Assembly (NCBI GenBank): GCA_024711025.1
Contig: JANJTP010000041.1
Location: 1-64,000 of the forward strand
Direction of reading: 5' to 3'
Source of the DNA: Solirubrobacteraceae bacterium
Lineage (GTDB): Bacteria > Actinomycetota > Thermoleophilia > Solirubrobacterales > Solirubrobacteraceae
DNA: 64,000 nucleotides
The position numbers were made by a program, and so were the translations under genes. Below the pieces are notes generated by a model. The model saw only the letters and a list, made by a program, of their open reading frames with translations, was not told where the DNA came from and did not search any database. Positions 36,319-45,063 of this stretch are shown here, piece by piece (the stretch's first letter is position 1; each line of letters starts with the position of its first letter).

Positions 36319-36343
36319 GATGGATTGATAGAATCTTTCCATC
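36319..36343 (+). promoter_or_regulatory. Interrupted 25-bp palindrome over the fic start
   Basis: GATGGA-tt-GAT-aga-ATC-tt-TCCATC is a symmetrical interrupted inverted repeat (arms GATGGA/TCCATC, inner GAT/ATC). It ends at the base before the fic ATG and includes TAGAAT (36329-36334), a possible -10 element that would put transcription only a few bases before the start. It is AT-rich compared with the surroundings. Likely an operator, perhaps for the winged helix of Fic itself. Confidence 0.65.
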
Positions 36344-37540
36344 ATGTCCGCGACGCCCGTCTTCCGTCCACCGTCGCTCACGGAGGTCGACCTCAGCGTC
36401 ATTCGGCTGATCGACGAGGTCCGCGACGCGATGAGCCATCGCGTATCGGAGCCTCGCCGGTGGGCCGGCACCCTGCGGCGCATGGCGCTCGCGCGAGCGA
36501 TCCAGGGCTCGAACAGCATCGAGGGCTACAACGCGGGTCTCGACGACGTCGGCGCGGCGGTCGACGACGAGCCGGTCCTCGACGCGGACGAGGAGACCCA
36601 GGCCGCATTGACCGGCTACCGCGACGCGATGACGTATGTCCTCCAGGTCGCACAGGACGACGCACCGATCGACGAGGGCCTGCTCAAGGCCCTCCACTTC
36701 ATGATGATCAAGCACGACATCTCCAAGAGCCCTGGTCGGTGGCGGCCCGGCGATATCTACGTCCACCGCGAGGAAACCGACGAGATCGTCCACACCGGCC
36801 CCGACGCGGACGACGTCCCGGCGCTGATCGCATCGATGCTCGAGGAGCTGGAGCGCTCCGCCGAGCCGATCCTCGTCCGCGCCGCGATCGCGCACCTCAG
36901 CCTCGTGATGATTCATCCGTTCCGCGACGGCAATGGCCGCATGGCTCGCTGCCTGCAGACGCTCGTGCTCGCACGAGAGCGGATCGTCGCGCCCGTCTTC
37001 TCGAGCATCGAGGAGTATCTGGGCCGTAACACCCAGGCCTACTACGACGTGCTCGGCGAGGTCGGGCAGGGCGCCTGGCACCCGGAGAACGACACCCGCC
37101 CATGGATCGAGTTCTGCCTTACCGCGCACTACCGCCAGGCCCGCACTCACCTGCGCCGAATCGAGGAGATTGAAGAGCTCTGGCGCCGCTGCGCCGAGCT
37201 CGCGACAGCTAACCGCCTACCCGAGCGATCCATCGGCGGACTCGTCGAGGCCGCGTACGGGTTCCGGCTGCGCAACTCCGTCTACCGGATCGTCGTCGAG
37301 TCGATCGACGGCAATCCGATCTCCGAGCTCACCGCCAGCCGCGACCTCAAGGCAATGACCGAGGCCGGCCTGCTCAGAGCCGTCGGCGAGAAGCGGGGCC
37401 GCTATTACCTCCCCAGCGACGAGCTCGTCGCGCTCCACCGCAAGATCCGAGCCGGACGCCCGCCACACAGCGAGCTCGACCCGTTCGCGGTCGTGCGCAG
37501 CGGGCGTCAGCTGTCGCTGATCGAGGACGGAACCGCTTGA
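36344..37540 (+). CDS. fic: Fic family protein (class II, self-inhibited) with C-terminal winged helix
   Basis: A 398-residue Fic enzyme, which would transfer AMP (or another nucleotide) from ATP to a target hydroxyl. The active-site loop HPFRDGNGRMAR is at 191-202. The inhibitory helix motif (S/T)xxxE(G/N) appears as SNSIEG at 56-61, N-terminal to the Fic core, so it is self-inhibited (class II) and needs no separate antitoxin. Residues about 300-365 form a winged-helix-like domain (LRNSVYRIVVESIDG then SRDLKAMTEAGLLRAVGEKR). Upstream the gene has an interrupted palindrome abutting ATG 36344. Lower local GC before the gene suggests possible acquisition. Confidence 0.93.
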   Translation: MSATPVFRPPSLTEVDLSVIRLIDEVRDAMSHRVSEPRRWAGTLRRMALARAIQGSNSIEGYNAGLDDVGAAVDDEPVLDADEETQAALTGYRDAMTYVLQVAQDDAPIDEGLLKALHFMMIKHDISKSPGRWRPGDIYVHREETDEIVHTGPDADDVPALIASMLEELERSAEPILVRAAIAHLSLVMIHPFRDGNGRMARCLQTLVLARERIVAPVFSSIEEYLGRNTQAYYDVLGEVGQGAWHPENDTRPWIEFCLTAHYRQARTHLRRIEEIEELWRRCAELATANRLPERSIGGLVEAAYGFRLRNSVYRIVVESIDGNPISELTASRDLKAMTEAGLLRAVGEKRGRYYLPSDELVALHRKIRAGRPPHSELDPFAVVRSGRQLSLIEDGTA

Positions 37541-37807
37541 GGAAGCCGGTACTCAGCTGCCGAGCCGGCGACGTGATCTTGCACGTGCCGCGAGCGGCGG
37601 CCTCGGCACGGTGCCGGCGTTGTGGGCGACGAGTTGACCGAGCACGCTGCCGAGGCAGCGTGTGTCGCTCTCGCCGGGGGCATCCTCGGTCTCGCCGCGC
37701 GTGTGGGCGTCGAATATCTCGACAAGGCCGAAGCCCCGGTCCGGTTGGGTTGCGATTTCAGGCCCTTGCGGGCTTTCGGGCTTCCCTCGTTACCGAGGCT
37801 TCGGTAG

Positions 37808-37881
<74 letters not shown>

Positions 37882-38118
37882 GCGTGGACCATCGAGTATA
37901 GCGCCGGGCAGCGCGGTTGGCCAAGCGTCTCGACAGGCCATCTCGATCGTGCGAGCGCACCGCACGGGTCCCGCGCGGCCGCTTCCCGGCCGGGCTCGCG
38001 GGCGGTCCTCGCGCGGGTCGCTCCGGCCCGGCGGCCGCGCACCGCCGTCAGCGCCGTCAGCGCCGGCCGGCGCGCACCTCTCCCCGCGGGCGCCCGCCCC
38101 GGTACGCTCGGATACGCG

Positions 38119-38643
38119 ATGGCAGACGATCGCTCTCCGTCACCTGAGACGGGGTCGCCGACCCCGCGCGAGCGCTATGGCCCGCTGCTGCGAGCGATGG
38201 TTCGCGTTGCGGCCTCGCGCGCCGGCGCCTGGTGGTTCATCCACGTCAGCTCGCGAATCGACCCGCTCATCCTCCGGCGAACGAACGGGCGGCTCTCCCT
38301 GGCTCCCGGCTGGCCCGTGCTCCTGCTGCGTCACACGGGCGCGAAGTCGGGTGTGGTGCGCGAGACCCCACTGCTGTACGCCACCGACGGGCCGCGGCTC
38401 GTCGTCATCGCCTCGAAGGGCGGGGCGATGCGCAACCCCGCCTGGTACCACAATCTCACCGCCCACCCCGAGTGCGACGTGATCGCCAAGGGGCGCTCGG
38501 GCCGCTACCGGGCGCGCGAGTCGCGGGGCGAGGAGCGCGAGCGGCTGTGGGACGTCGTGACCCACCTGTACCCCGGCTACATCACCTACCAGGCGCGAGC
38601 AGGCGAGCGGCGGATCCCGCTGGTCGTGCTCGAGCCCGCCTGA
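38119..38643 (+). CDS. Nitroreductase/deazaflavin (F420)-dependent oxidoreductase, Ddn family
   Basis: A 174-residue split-barrel protein of the family containing the F420H2-dependent nitroreductase Ddn. The helical N-terminal part (YGPLLRAMVRVAASRAGAWW) precedes PVLLLRHTGAKSGVVRETPL and RNPAWYHNLTAHPECDVIAK, the usual F420 and substrate positions. It probably uses F420H2 to reduce a quinone-like or nitro substrate. ATG 38119 fits the family start. Confidence 0.9.
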   Translation: MADDRSPSPETGSPTPRERYGPLLRAMVRVAASRAGAWWFIHVSSRIDPLILRRTNGRLSLAPGWPVLLLRHTGAKSGVVRETPLLYATDGPRLVVIASKGGAMRNPAWYHNLTAHPECDVIAKGRSGRYRARESRGEERERLWDVVTHLYPGYITYQARAGERRIPLVVLEPA

Positions 38644-38725
38644 CCCGCGATCGACCGGCGCCGGGCGACGCGCGAGAGCCCCCGGGCCCGCCCGGCGCGC
38701 GCGCCCCCGGCTATCGTCGCCGGCC

Positions 38726-39679
38726 GTGGCCCGCGTCTTCGTCACCCGCGAGCTGCCCGGCGACGCCGTCGGGCGCCTCATCGCGGCCGGCCACGAGGTG
38801 ACGGTGCATCCCGGCGAGATGCCGCCCACCCGCGAGCAGCTCGCCACCGGCCTGGCCGGCGCCGACGGGCTGCTGAGCATGCTGACCGACCGGATCGACG
38901 CCGAGCTGCTCGACGGGGCGCCGAGCCTGCGCGCGATCGCCAACTATGCGGTCGGCAGCGACAACATCGACCTGTGCGCCGCGCAGGCCCGCGGCATCGC
39001 GGTCGGCGTCACGCCGGACGTGCTGACCGACGCGACCGCCGACCTCATGATGGCGCTGCTGCTGAGCGCCGCGCGTCGGCTGCCGCAGGCGGCGGCCGAC
39101 GTGCGCGGCGGCGCCTGGCGCACCTGGGAGCCGGCCGGCTGGCTCGGTCTCGAGCTGCGCGGCGCGCGCCTGGCGCTGATCGGCCACGGACGGATCGGAC
39201 GCGCCGTCGGCGAGCGAGCGGCGGCGTTCGGGATGGAGGTCGAGCCGGTCGGCCGCGGCGACGACCTCCACGCGGCGCTGGGCCGCGCCGACGTCGTCAG
39301 CCTCCACGCGCCCCTTACCGACAAGACGCGCCATCTGATCGACGCCGCCGCGCTCGACGCGATCAAGCCGGGGGCGATCCTCGTCAACACCGCGCGCGGC
39401 GGGCTCGTCGACCAGGAGGCGCTGGCGCGGGCGCTTCGCACCGGCCGGCTCGCGGCGGCGGCGCTCGACGTCACCGACCCCGAGCCGCTCCCCGCGGACG
39501 ACCCGCTGCTCGCCGCCCCGAATCTGCTCGTCGTACCGCACATCGGCTCGGCGACGCGTGCCACGCGTGCGCGGATGGCGGATATGGCGGCGGCGAACCT
39601 GCTCGCCGCGCTCGCCGGCGAGCCGATGCCCCACCCCGCGATCCGCGAGCGCCGCCCGGCTCGCGCTCAGCAAGACTAA
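38726..39679 (+). CDS. D-2-hydroxyacid dehydrogenase (glyoxylate/hydroxypyruvate reductase)
   Basis: A 317-residue enzyme of the D-isomer 2-hydroxyacid dehydrogenase family. Residues about 146-170 carry the NAD(P) motif GARLALIGHGRIGRAVG; DVVSLHAPLTDKTRHL and ILVNTARGGLVDQEAL cover catalysis, with the Arg, Glu and His of the triad (RG, DPEPLPADDP, PHIGSAT). Best guess is glyoxylate or hydroxypyruvate reductase. GTG 38726 start. Confidence 0.92.
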   Translation: MARVFVTRELPGDAVGRLIAAGHEVTVHPGEMPPTREQLATGLAGADGLLSMLTDRIDAELLDGAPSLRAIANYAVGSDNIDLCAAQARGIAVGVTPDVLTDATADLMMALLLSAARRLPQAAADVRGGAWRTWEPAGWLGLELRGARLALIGHGRIGRAVGERAAAFGMEVEPVGRGDDLHAALGRADVVSLHAPLTDKTRHLIDAAALDAIKPGAILVNTARGGLVDQEALARALRTGRLAAAALDVTDPEPLPADDPLLAAPNLLVVPHIGSATRATRARMADMAAANLLAALAGEPMPHPAIRERRPARAQQD

Positions 39680-39787
39680 GCCCAAGAAGAAGACAGGCGG
39701 TACGGGCCGGCGTCTGGCCGGTCGTAGAGGGTCGACGCTCCCGCGGGCCGCACGACGCGGGGCCGGCCTGTTCAGCGGGAGGCCCCG

Positions 39788-40978
39788 TCAGGCGAGCACG
39801 CCGTCCAGGGCCGCGCGGAGTGCGAGGTCTCTCGGGTCGCCGGTGAGGTCGGTGCCCATGCGGTTGGTGACGTAGCCGTACCCGACGCCCAGCTCGGGAT
39901 CGGCGTAGCCCATCGATCCGCCGGCCCCCGGGGCGCCGAACGCGCCAGGGTGTCCGAAGGCGATGGACTCGCTCGGCTGCATGAACCCCAGCGAGAACTT
40001 CGCGGGACCGTTGAAGCACTCGTCGTGGAAGCCGTGCCGCGACGGCCTCGCCGGCGCCGACAGCGCGGCGAGGGTCTCGGCGCGCAGCCCGAGCTCGCCA
40101 CCTCCGTCGGCGAACGCCCCGTACGCCCTCGCGATCGCACGAGCAGAACCGATCCCGCCGCCGGAGGGGACCTCCAGGTCCCGCACCACCACGAGCTCGG
40201 GATCCAGGTAGAACCCAGTACCCGGGTTCGCGACGAGCGACCGGTGCAGCACCGAGCGGGGGTTCATCGCCGCGATGGTGAGCCCCAGCGGCATCCCGGT
40301 CAGCCGGGTCCAGAGCCTTGGGGGTTCGAGCGGTGCGATGCGCTCGACCGGAACGTTCGCCGACGTGCCGATGTAGAAGTCGATGCCGAGCGGGGTGGCG
40401 ATCTCGTCGTGGAAGACACGACCGAGCGTACGGTGCGCCGGATCGACCCGGCGGATCAGCTCGCCCTCGTAGAAGCCGAGGCTGATGGCATGGTAAGCCT
40501 GTCGCTCTCCTGGTTCCCAGGCGGGCCGTTGCCTCGCCATGACCTCCGCGAGTCGATCGAGGTCGGCCACGACGTCGCGGTCGACCTTCTCGTCGAACCC
40601 GAACAGCCCGGCCTGGTGGGACAGCAGCTGGCGGACCGTGATCCGCTCCTTGCCACGCTGCGCGAACTCCGGCCAGTAGGTGCCGACCAGTTCGTCGTAG
40701 TCGAGCCAACCGTGGGAGTCGGCCAGCGCCATGACCATCGCGGCGAGGCCCTTGGTGGTGGAGTGCACGATCGCCATGGTGTCCGCCCGCCACGGGTCGC
40801 CGACCCGCCGGTCGCGCACGCCGCCCCACAGGTCGACGACCTTTTCCCCCAACCGGTGCACGCAGACCGCTCCGCCCACCTCACCCCGGTCCGTGAAGTT
40901 CTCCACGAACGCCGTACGGACGGACTCGAAGCCCTGCGCAACGGTTCCCCCGACCGCCGGCGCTGCTGTGGTCGCCAT
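39788..40978 (-). CDS. Serine hydrolase, beta-lactamase class C-like (EstB-type)
   Basis: A 396-residue serine hydrolase with the penicillin-binding-protein-like fold. SxxK is S73-TTK76 in IVHSTTKG; the Tyr motif is in AYHAISLGFYEG and a GHPGAFGAPGAGGSMGY segment covers the third motif. Relatives are esterases (EstB) and D-aminopeptidase-like enzymes. Start ATG 40978 has a strong AAGGAGGT Shine-Dalgarno sequence 8 nt upstream; an upstream in-frame start at 41071 has none. Located next to the decayed region. Confidence 0.9.
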   Translation of the reverse strand: MATTAAPAVGGTVAQGFESVRTAFVENFTDRGEVGGAVCVHRLGEKVVDLWGGVRDRRVGDPWRADTMAIVHSTTKGLAAMVMALADSHGWLDYDELVGTYWPEFAQRGKERITVRQLLSHQAGLFGFDEKVDRDVVADLDRLAEVMARQRPAWEPGERQAYHAISLGFYEGELIRRVDPAHRTLGRVFHDEIATPLGIDFYIGTSANVPVERIAPLEPPRLWTRLTGMPLGLTIAAMNPRSVLHRSLVANPGTGFYLDPELVVVRDLEVPSGGGIGSARAIARAYGAFADGGGELGLRAETLAALSAPARPSRHGFHDECFNGPAKFSLGFMQPSESIAFGHPGAFGAPGAGGSMGYADPELGVGYGYVTNRMGTDLTGDPRDLALRAALDGVLA

Positions 40979-41094
40979 GGCCTTGTACCTCCTTATAGAG
41001 CCCGACGTGCACCATTGTGGGCCGGCGCGACGCCCGGATGACTCATATACTTTCTTGCGCACGTTGACCACGGCAGCGGATGGGAGGCTCCAAG

Positions 41095-41296
41095 ATGGCG
41101 CGTTGGGAGTACACCACCATCGACTTCACGAGGCCGAAGAAGGCCATCGAGGAGTTGAACCCGTCGTGGTGCCGAGGGATGGGAGGCGGTTGCGATGGTG
41201 ACGACTTGGGGTGTGAGTGAGTGGCGTTTCGTCCATCCCATCGTCTTGCTGAAGCGGGCGCTGTCCGAGGACGCTGCTTCGGTCTTGCCGACGTGA
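41095..41296 (+). pseudogene. DUF4177-like gene broken by a one-base frameshift
   Basis: From the ATG at 41095 the reading begins MARWEYTTIDFTRPKKAIEE, then runs into a non-family tail and stop at 41220. Removing one C from the CCC run at about 41160-41163 restores ...RRGAEGWEAVAMVTTWGV followed by EWRFVHPIVLLKRAL and a stop at 41294-41296, which is the classic DUF4177 ending. The total length (202 nt) is 3n+1, agreeing with one inserted base. Could also be a sequencing error. Confidence 0.75.
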
Positions 41297-41306
41297 CGTG
41301 ATCCTC

Positions 41307-41545
41307 GCGCGCCGGCCTGGTCACCTCGATCACGTCGACGCCGGCAGCGGCAAGGAAACGGGCGAGGCCCGCGCCGTAGGAGCCGGCGCCCTCGACGCCG
41401 GCCCGCCGAACCAATCCGAAGCTGCTCGCCCACGCAGCTCCTCATAGCCGTTGCTCGTCACGGCGAAGGACGATGTCGCCAGCGTCCGGCCGATGTCATC
41501 GATGACGGCTGCAGCATGAACGTCGAGATGCGTGTCGACGCCAAG
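41307..41545 (-). mobile_element. Degenerate IS110-family transposase remnant
   Basis: On the minus strand, residues GVDTHLDVHAAAVIDDIGRT and on to ATSSFAVTSNGYEELRG in one frame, and SSFGLVRRAGVEGAGSYGAG then LARFLAAAGVDVIEVTRP in the next, match the N-terminal part of IS110 DEDD transposases. The switch between frames is a single-base change near 41431-41436. The rest of the element (perhaps 1 kb) is missing. No terminal repeats were expected or seen; IS110 elements generally lack them. Confidence 0.8.
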
Positions 41546-41654
41546 GGCGTGCCCCAGCGTTTGAGATCGGTGGGATGCGCACCGCCCTGGCCGGGACGGC
41601 GGACAGGACACTCGAGGTGCCGGGCAAAGCTCCTATCGGCTTAGACTGCGCGCG

Positions 41655-42599
41655 ATGCGCGTCGCAGTCGTCGACATCGGCACCAACTCGACCCGCCTGC
41701 TGGTCGCCGACGTTTACCCCGGGAGCGGTGAGATCCGCGAGCTGGCGCGCCGCAGCGAGGTCACGCGACTGGGCGTCGGCGTCGACCGGACGGGGCGCCT
41801 CTCGGACGAGGCGATCGCCCGGGTGCAGCGCGTGCTCGACGAGTACGCGGCCGCGATCGACGAGCTCGGCGCCGAGCGCCGGCTGGCCGTTCTGACGAGC
41901 GCCACGCGCGACGCCGTCAACGGGCCGGAGCTGACCGCGCGCGTGCGCGACCACTACCGGCTCGAGGCGCAGACGATCCCGGGGGAGGAGGAGGCCCGAC
42001 TCTCGTTCCTGGGGGCGATGAGCGGACGCCCGCCGGGCAACGGCGAGACGGTCGCCGTACTCGACATCGGCGGCGGCTCGACGGAGCTGATCGTCGGCCG
42101 CGACGGCGCGGTCCTGCACCATGTCTCGACCCAGGCCGGCGTCGTACGCCACAGCGAGCGCCACCTGCACGACGACCCCCCGACCGCGGGCCAGCGGGCG
42201 GGGCTCGCCGCCGAGGTGCTGGGAATCTTCGAGGCGGCCGTGCCCGCCGAGCTGCGCGAGCGCACGGAGGCGATGATCGCGGTCGCCGGGACCGCGACGT
42301 CGATGGCCGCGATCGACCAGGCGCTCGAGCCATACGACTCCTCGCGCGTGCACGGCTACCGGCTCTCGCGGGCCTCGGCCGAAGCGATCGGCGAGCGCCT
42401 CGCCTCGATGACCGACGCGGAGCGACGCCTGGTCGCGGGGCTGCACCCCGACCGCGCGCCGACGATCGTCGCCGGCTCGATCCTGCTCGTCGAGGCGATG
42501 CGCGCCTTCGGGCTGGACGAGGTGGAGGTCAGCGAGCACGACATCCTGTACGGCGTCGCGCTCGACGCAGCGCGCATCGAGCAGCCGCGGGCGAGGTGA
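41655..42599 (+). CDS. ppx: Exopolyphosphatase (Ppx/GppA family)
   Basis: A 314-residue short Ppx/GppA protein. The ATPase-fold phosphate motifs are VDIGTNSTRLLV (residues 6-17) and AVLDIGGGSTELIVG near the middle; catalytic Glu lies in GEEEARLSF. It hydrolyses polyphosphate or the pppGpp 5' phosphate; the short length without a C-terminal HD or domain III is typical of actinobacterial Ppx1/2. Start ATG 41655, following the IS remnant. Confidence 0.93.
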   Translation: MRVAVVDIGTNSTRLLVADVYPGSGEIRELARRSEVTRLGVGVDRTGRLSDEAIARVQRVLDEYAAAIDELGAERRLAVLTSATRDAVNGPELTARVRDHYRLEAQTIPGEEEARLSFLGAMSGRPPGNGETVAVLDIGGGSTELIVGRDGAVLHHVSTQAGVVRHSERHLHDDPPTAGQRAGLAAEVLGIFEAAVPAELRERTEAMIAVAGTATSMAAIDQALEPYDSSRVHGYRLSRASAEAIGERLASMTDAERRLVAGLHPDRAPTIVAGSILLVEAMRAFGLDEVEVSEHDILYGVALDAARIEQPRAR

Positions 42600-42605
42600 G
42601 ATGGA

Positions 42606-42631
42606 GGGAAGCCGCCCGGAGGCGGCTTCCC
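42606..42631 (+). terminator. Hairpin after ppx
   Basis: A perfect 11-bp stem GGGAAGCCGCC (42606-42616) with its complement (42621-42631) and a 4-nt loop begins 6 nt after the ppx stop. No U-tract, but position and strength support termination. Confidence 0.75.
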
Positions 42632-42907
42632 GACGAGCCCACGGAACGGGCAGGGGTTCGTCCGTGGGACCCGAGCCTTGCGGCGCGCGCACGCGACGGA
42701 TCGATCGCGGGTGGCGCGGTCCAAGACCGCGGGCGAGTATCTCCGACCGCGAGAGGCGCGGTCAAGGAGCCCAGGCGATGTGCGATGGGCCGTCGCAGCG
42801 GTGCGATGGGGCCGCCGCAACGTGCCGTTGGATCACGACGCGCCGCGTCAACGAGATGCCGGTATGCGGGGCCGCACGAGCGGCCGTGAGCGGGCCTGCA
42901 TCGACCC
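42632..42907. other. Intergenic region with two hairpins sharing a heptamer
   Basis: No convincing gene in about 280 nt. It holds CGCGGTC-caa-GACCGCG (42715-42731) and GACCGCG-agagg-CGCGGTC (42745-42763), the same heptamer and complement used twice in opposite order. They may act on the end of the minus-strand operon (stop at 42908). Confidence 0.5.
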
Positions 42908-43627
42908 CTACCGGACGCGGGGCACGCGGATGACGAGGTCCGGGCTGCCTGAGCCGACCGCTTCGACGTCGACCACGCGCGAACGGCGCTGGTCGAGCAC
43001 CGCGATGTAGTAGCGAAGACCGTCGGGGACGGCGCCGATCGTGCCCGGGGCGGCCCTCGTCCGGACGAGCCTCGCACGCCCGTCGGCGGTCCGGATCTCG
43101 ACCGCCGCGATGTCGCGGGGGGCGGTCCCGTAGACGAAGCTCAGCTCGCGACGCCGCGAAGCGCGGACGGATCCTCCCGGCTCGGCATGAAGCGCCGCCC
43201 CGTCGATCAGCCTGTCATCCGACCGTGCATCCTCGACGACGAGGAGGGCGCTCTCGCTCCGAGGGACCTGCTCGCAGCGCTCGTTTCCCTCTCGTGCGGC
43301 CACCGAGTCGACCACGAGCCGCATGCACGGGCCGGTCGACGACGGCACGGCGATCAGCCGCCAGGGGCCGACCTTGCTCGTGCCGTCGACGAGCCGCACC
43401 GGCTTGGACGCGGCTACCCGCGCCGGCTCGACCGCCGGGCCCGCGCGCAGGGCCAGGAGCGCCGCCGCGACGGTCGCGCAGAGGGCGAGGCCTGCGGCGC
43501 CGGCGGCCAACCGTCGGCGACGCAGGGATTCCCTTCGCTTGTGGTCTTCGTAGAGCCGGTCACCCAGCTCGTCGAGGATCGGCAGCTCTGCGCCCTCCAG
43601 GCGCTCGCTCCCAGGTCCGTGGCTCAT
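42908..43627 (-). CDS. Anti-sigma-factor-like transmembrane protein
   Basis: A 239-residue protein with one transmembrane helix (about 41-63, AAGAAGLALCATVAAALLAL), a short N-terminal cytoplasmic part (residues 1-40, EGAELPILDELGDRLYEDHK) and a large extracytoplasmic part. Coupled to the upstream ECF sigma gene by a 4-nt ATGA overlap, the classic sigma/anti-sigma arrangement. The cytoplasmic part has no ZAS zinc motif, so anti-sigma activity is inferred from context. Confidence 0.7.
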   Translation of the reverse strand: MSHGPGSERLEGAELPILDELGDRLYEDHKRRESLRRRRLAAGAAGLALCATVAAALLALRAGPAVEPARVAASKPVRLVDGTSKVGPWRLIAVPSSTGPCMRLVVDSVAAREGNERCEQVPRSESALLVVEDARSDDRLIDGAALHAEPGGSVRASRRRELSFVYGTAPRDIAAVEIRTADGRARLVRTRAAPGTIGAVPDGLRYYIAVLDQRRSRVVDVEAVGSGSPDLVIRVPRVR

Positions 43628-44184
43628 GGCGCCTCCGATCGCGTGGCCAGCAGGCCGGCGAGCGTCCGCAGACCGCGCGAGACGCGCGCCCTGGCAGTCT
43701 GCTCGGACACCCGCAGACGCTCGGCTATCTCGGAGTACCCGAGCTCTTCGACGACCCTCATACGCACCGCCTCGCGATGATCGTCGGAGAGCGCGGGAAG
43801 CGCGGCCTGGACGTCGGCCCGCAACCGCGCGAGGTCGGCGAGCTCCTCGATGCGCTCCAGCTCCACATCGTTCAGCTCGCGGCGCTCCCTTGCCACGCGG
43901 CGCAGCGCCCGCGTCCGCGACCCATCGCGGCGAACATGCATGAGGAGCTGATTGCGAGCGATGCCGAACAGCCAGCCGACGGCTTCGTCCTCGGTCGTGC
44001 CGCGGAACGTCCGCCGTGCCGCGAAGGCGGCGGCGAACGTCTCGGCGACGAGGTCGACGGCGACGTTCGGGTCGAGCAGGCGACGAGCGAGGAAGACCAG
44101 CAGCCGCTGCGAGTGCTCGCGATAGAGCCGGTCCAGGCTGTCCGCGTCAACGACGAAGCGCCGTCGCCGTCCGTGAGCCGTCAT
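43624..44184 (-). CDS. ECF-type RNA polymerase sigma factor
   Basis: A 186-residue group IV sigma factor. Region 2 includes LDRLYREHSQRLLVFLARRL with DLVAETFAAAFAARRTF and AVGWLFGIARNQLL; region 4 is EELGYSEIAERLRVSEQTAR plus VSRGLRTL. There is no C-terminal extension. Upstream on the minus strand a TAATAT (44201-44196) lies 11 nt before ATG 44184, which could make a leaderless transcript if it is a -10. Partner is the overlapping anti-sigma-like gene. Confidence 0.92.
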   Translation of the reverse strand: MTAHGRRRRFVVDADSLDRLYREHSQRLLVFLARRLLDPNVAVDLVAETFAAAFAARRTFRGTTEDEAVGWLFGIARNQLLMHVRRDGSRTRALRRVARERRELNDVELERIEELADLARLRADVQAALPALSDDHREAVRMRVVEELGYSEIAERLRVSEQTARARVSRGLRTLAGLLATRSEAP

Positions 44185-44293
44185 CGGTCACGACAATATT
44201 ACGTACCTCCCCCGAAATCATGCCCGCAGTCGTCGTCCGCTGCGCGCTCCCCCTTCGTGCAGTACATCCCGGTGACTGCAGCATTCAGGTTCC

Positions 44294-44914
44294 TCACCTC
44301 GCCGGCTCGAGACGTAACGCATTGAGGAGCTCGAGCCGCCCACGGTCGTCGACTCCTCCTCTCACCGTGATGACGCTGTTCCCGCTCGCGAGCGCCGCGA
44401 CGTCCGGATCGGCCCCGAAGACGGTGCGCCCCTGTGCGCTCCCAATCGTCCTCTCACCAAGCAGGAGGGGATTGGCGCGTGCGGCATCTGACGGCACGAG
44501 CACCTGCACGGCGTACGAGTCACCACCACGCTCGTATCGCGCCACGAACTTCACACTGAACGCCACCGTCTGGCTCGGTTGCTCGTCCACAGAGTCCGAC
44601 ACGAGCGCACTCGCCGCCGAGATCCCCTCTCCAGGGAGCGGCAGGGTGAAGTCGACGCTCGGTGGATCGGCGACGTCGATCGAGTGCGCCTCGAACGCCT
44701 CGAGCGGCGTCTCGGCCTCGACCGGCACGCGAAGCGGCGGTGCCGGCAGCGCTCCTCCTGCCGACGGGTCCGCCAATACGAGCTGCTCGTCGACCGCTTC
44801 GGGGGATGCGGACCGCAGATCGTCAGACGACGTGGCGGCGATACACACGGGGACCCCGACGACGGAGACCGCGACGAGCGCCAACACGACATGGATCGAA
44901 CTGGGGCGTCTCAT
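44294..44914 (-). CDS. Secreted hypothetical protein
   Basis: A 206-residue protein with a signal peptide (MRRPSSIHVVLALVAVSVVG, cleavage near CIAATSS) and no further membrane helix. The mature part is acidic and Pro/Ser-rich at first, then a beta-rich region (TVAFSVKFVARYERGGDSYA). The ATG at 44914 is preceded by GGGAGGGAG. It lies 109 nt upstream of the sigma gene, reads the same way, and may be part of the same unit. Function unknown. Confidence 0.75.
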   Translation of the reverse strand: MRRPSSIHVVLALVAVSVVGVPVCIAATSSDDLRSASPEAVDEQLVLADPSAGGALPAPPLRVPVEAETPLEAFEAHSIDVADPPSVDFTLPLPGEGISAASALVSDSVDEQPSQTVAFSVKFVARYERGGDSYAVQVLVPSDAARANPLLLGERTIGSAQGRTVFGADPDVAALASGNSVITVRGGVDDRGRLELLNALRLEPAR

Positions 44915-45063
44915 CTCGCTCCCTCCCTCATGCGCAGATGTCGTTCTTTTGTGCTGACGTGTATCGAGCGGCGGCCAAGGCCCTGACTGAGATCATGTCC
45001 CTTCGTTGCTCGGTGGCCCCTTGCTGTGACGGGCGATCCCGGGACCGCCCCGCGCCCGCCCCC

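Larger units (their letters stand above)
35982..36343. other. Intergenic region with a direct repeat
   Basis: About 360 nt between the TrkA-type gene and fic with no convincing gene. It holds a 33-nt direct repeat (36093-36125 and 36143-36175, 4 mismatches, offset 50) and, at its end, a shift toward lower GC with the palindrome listed at 36319. Confidence 0.55.

Noticed and set aside
37622..37807. Small plus-strand frame (61 codons) before tRNA-fMet
   Set aside because: It has a somewhat protein-like start, but no Shine-Dalgarno sequence and a tail that reads into low-quality residues; not enough support for a gene.
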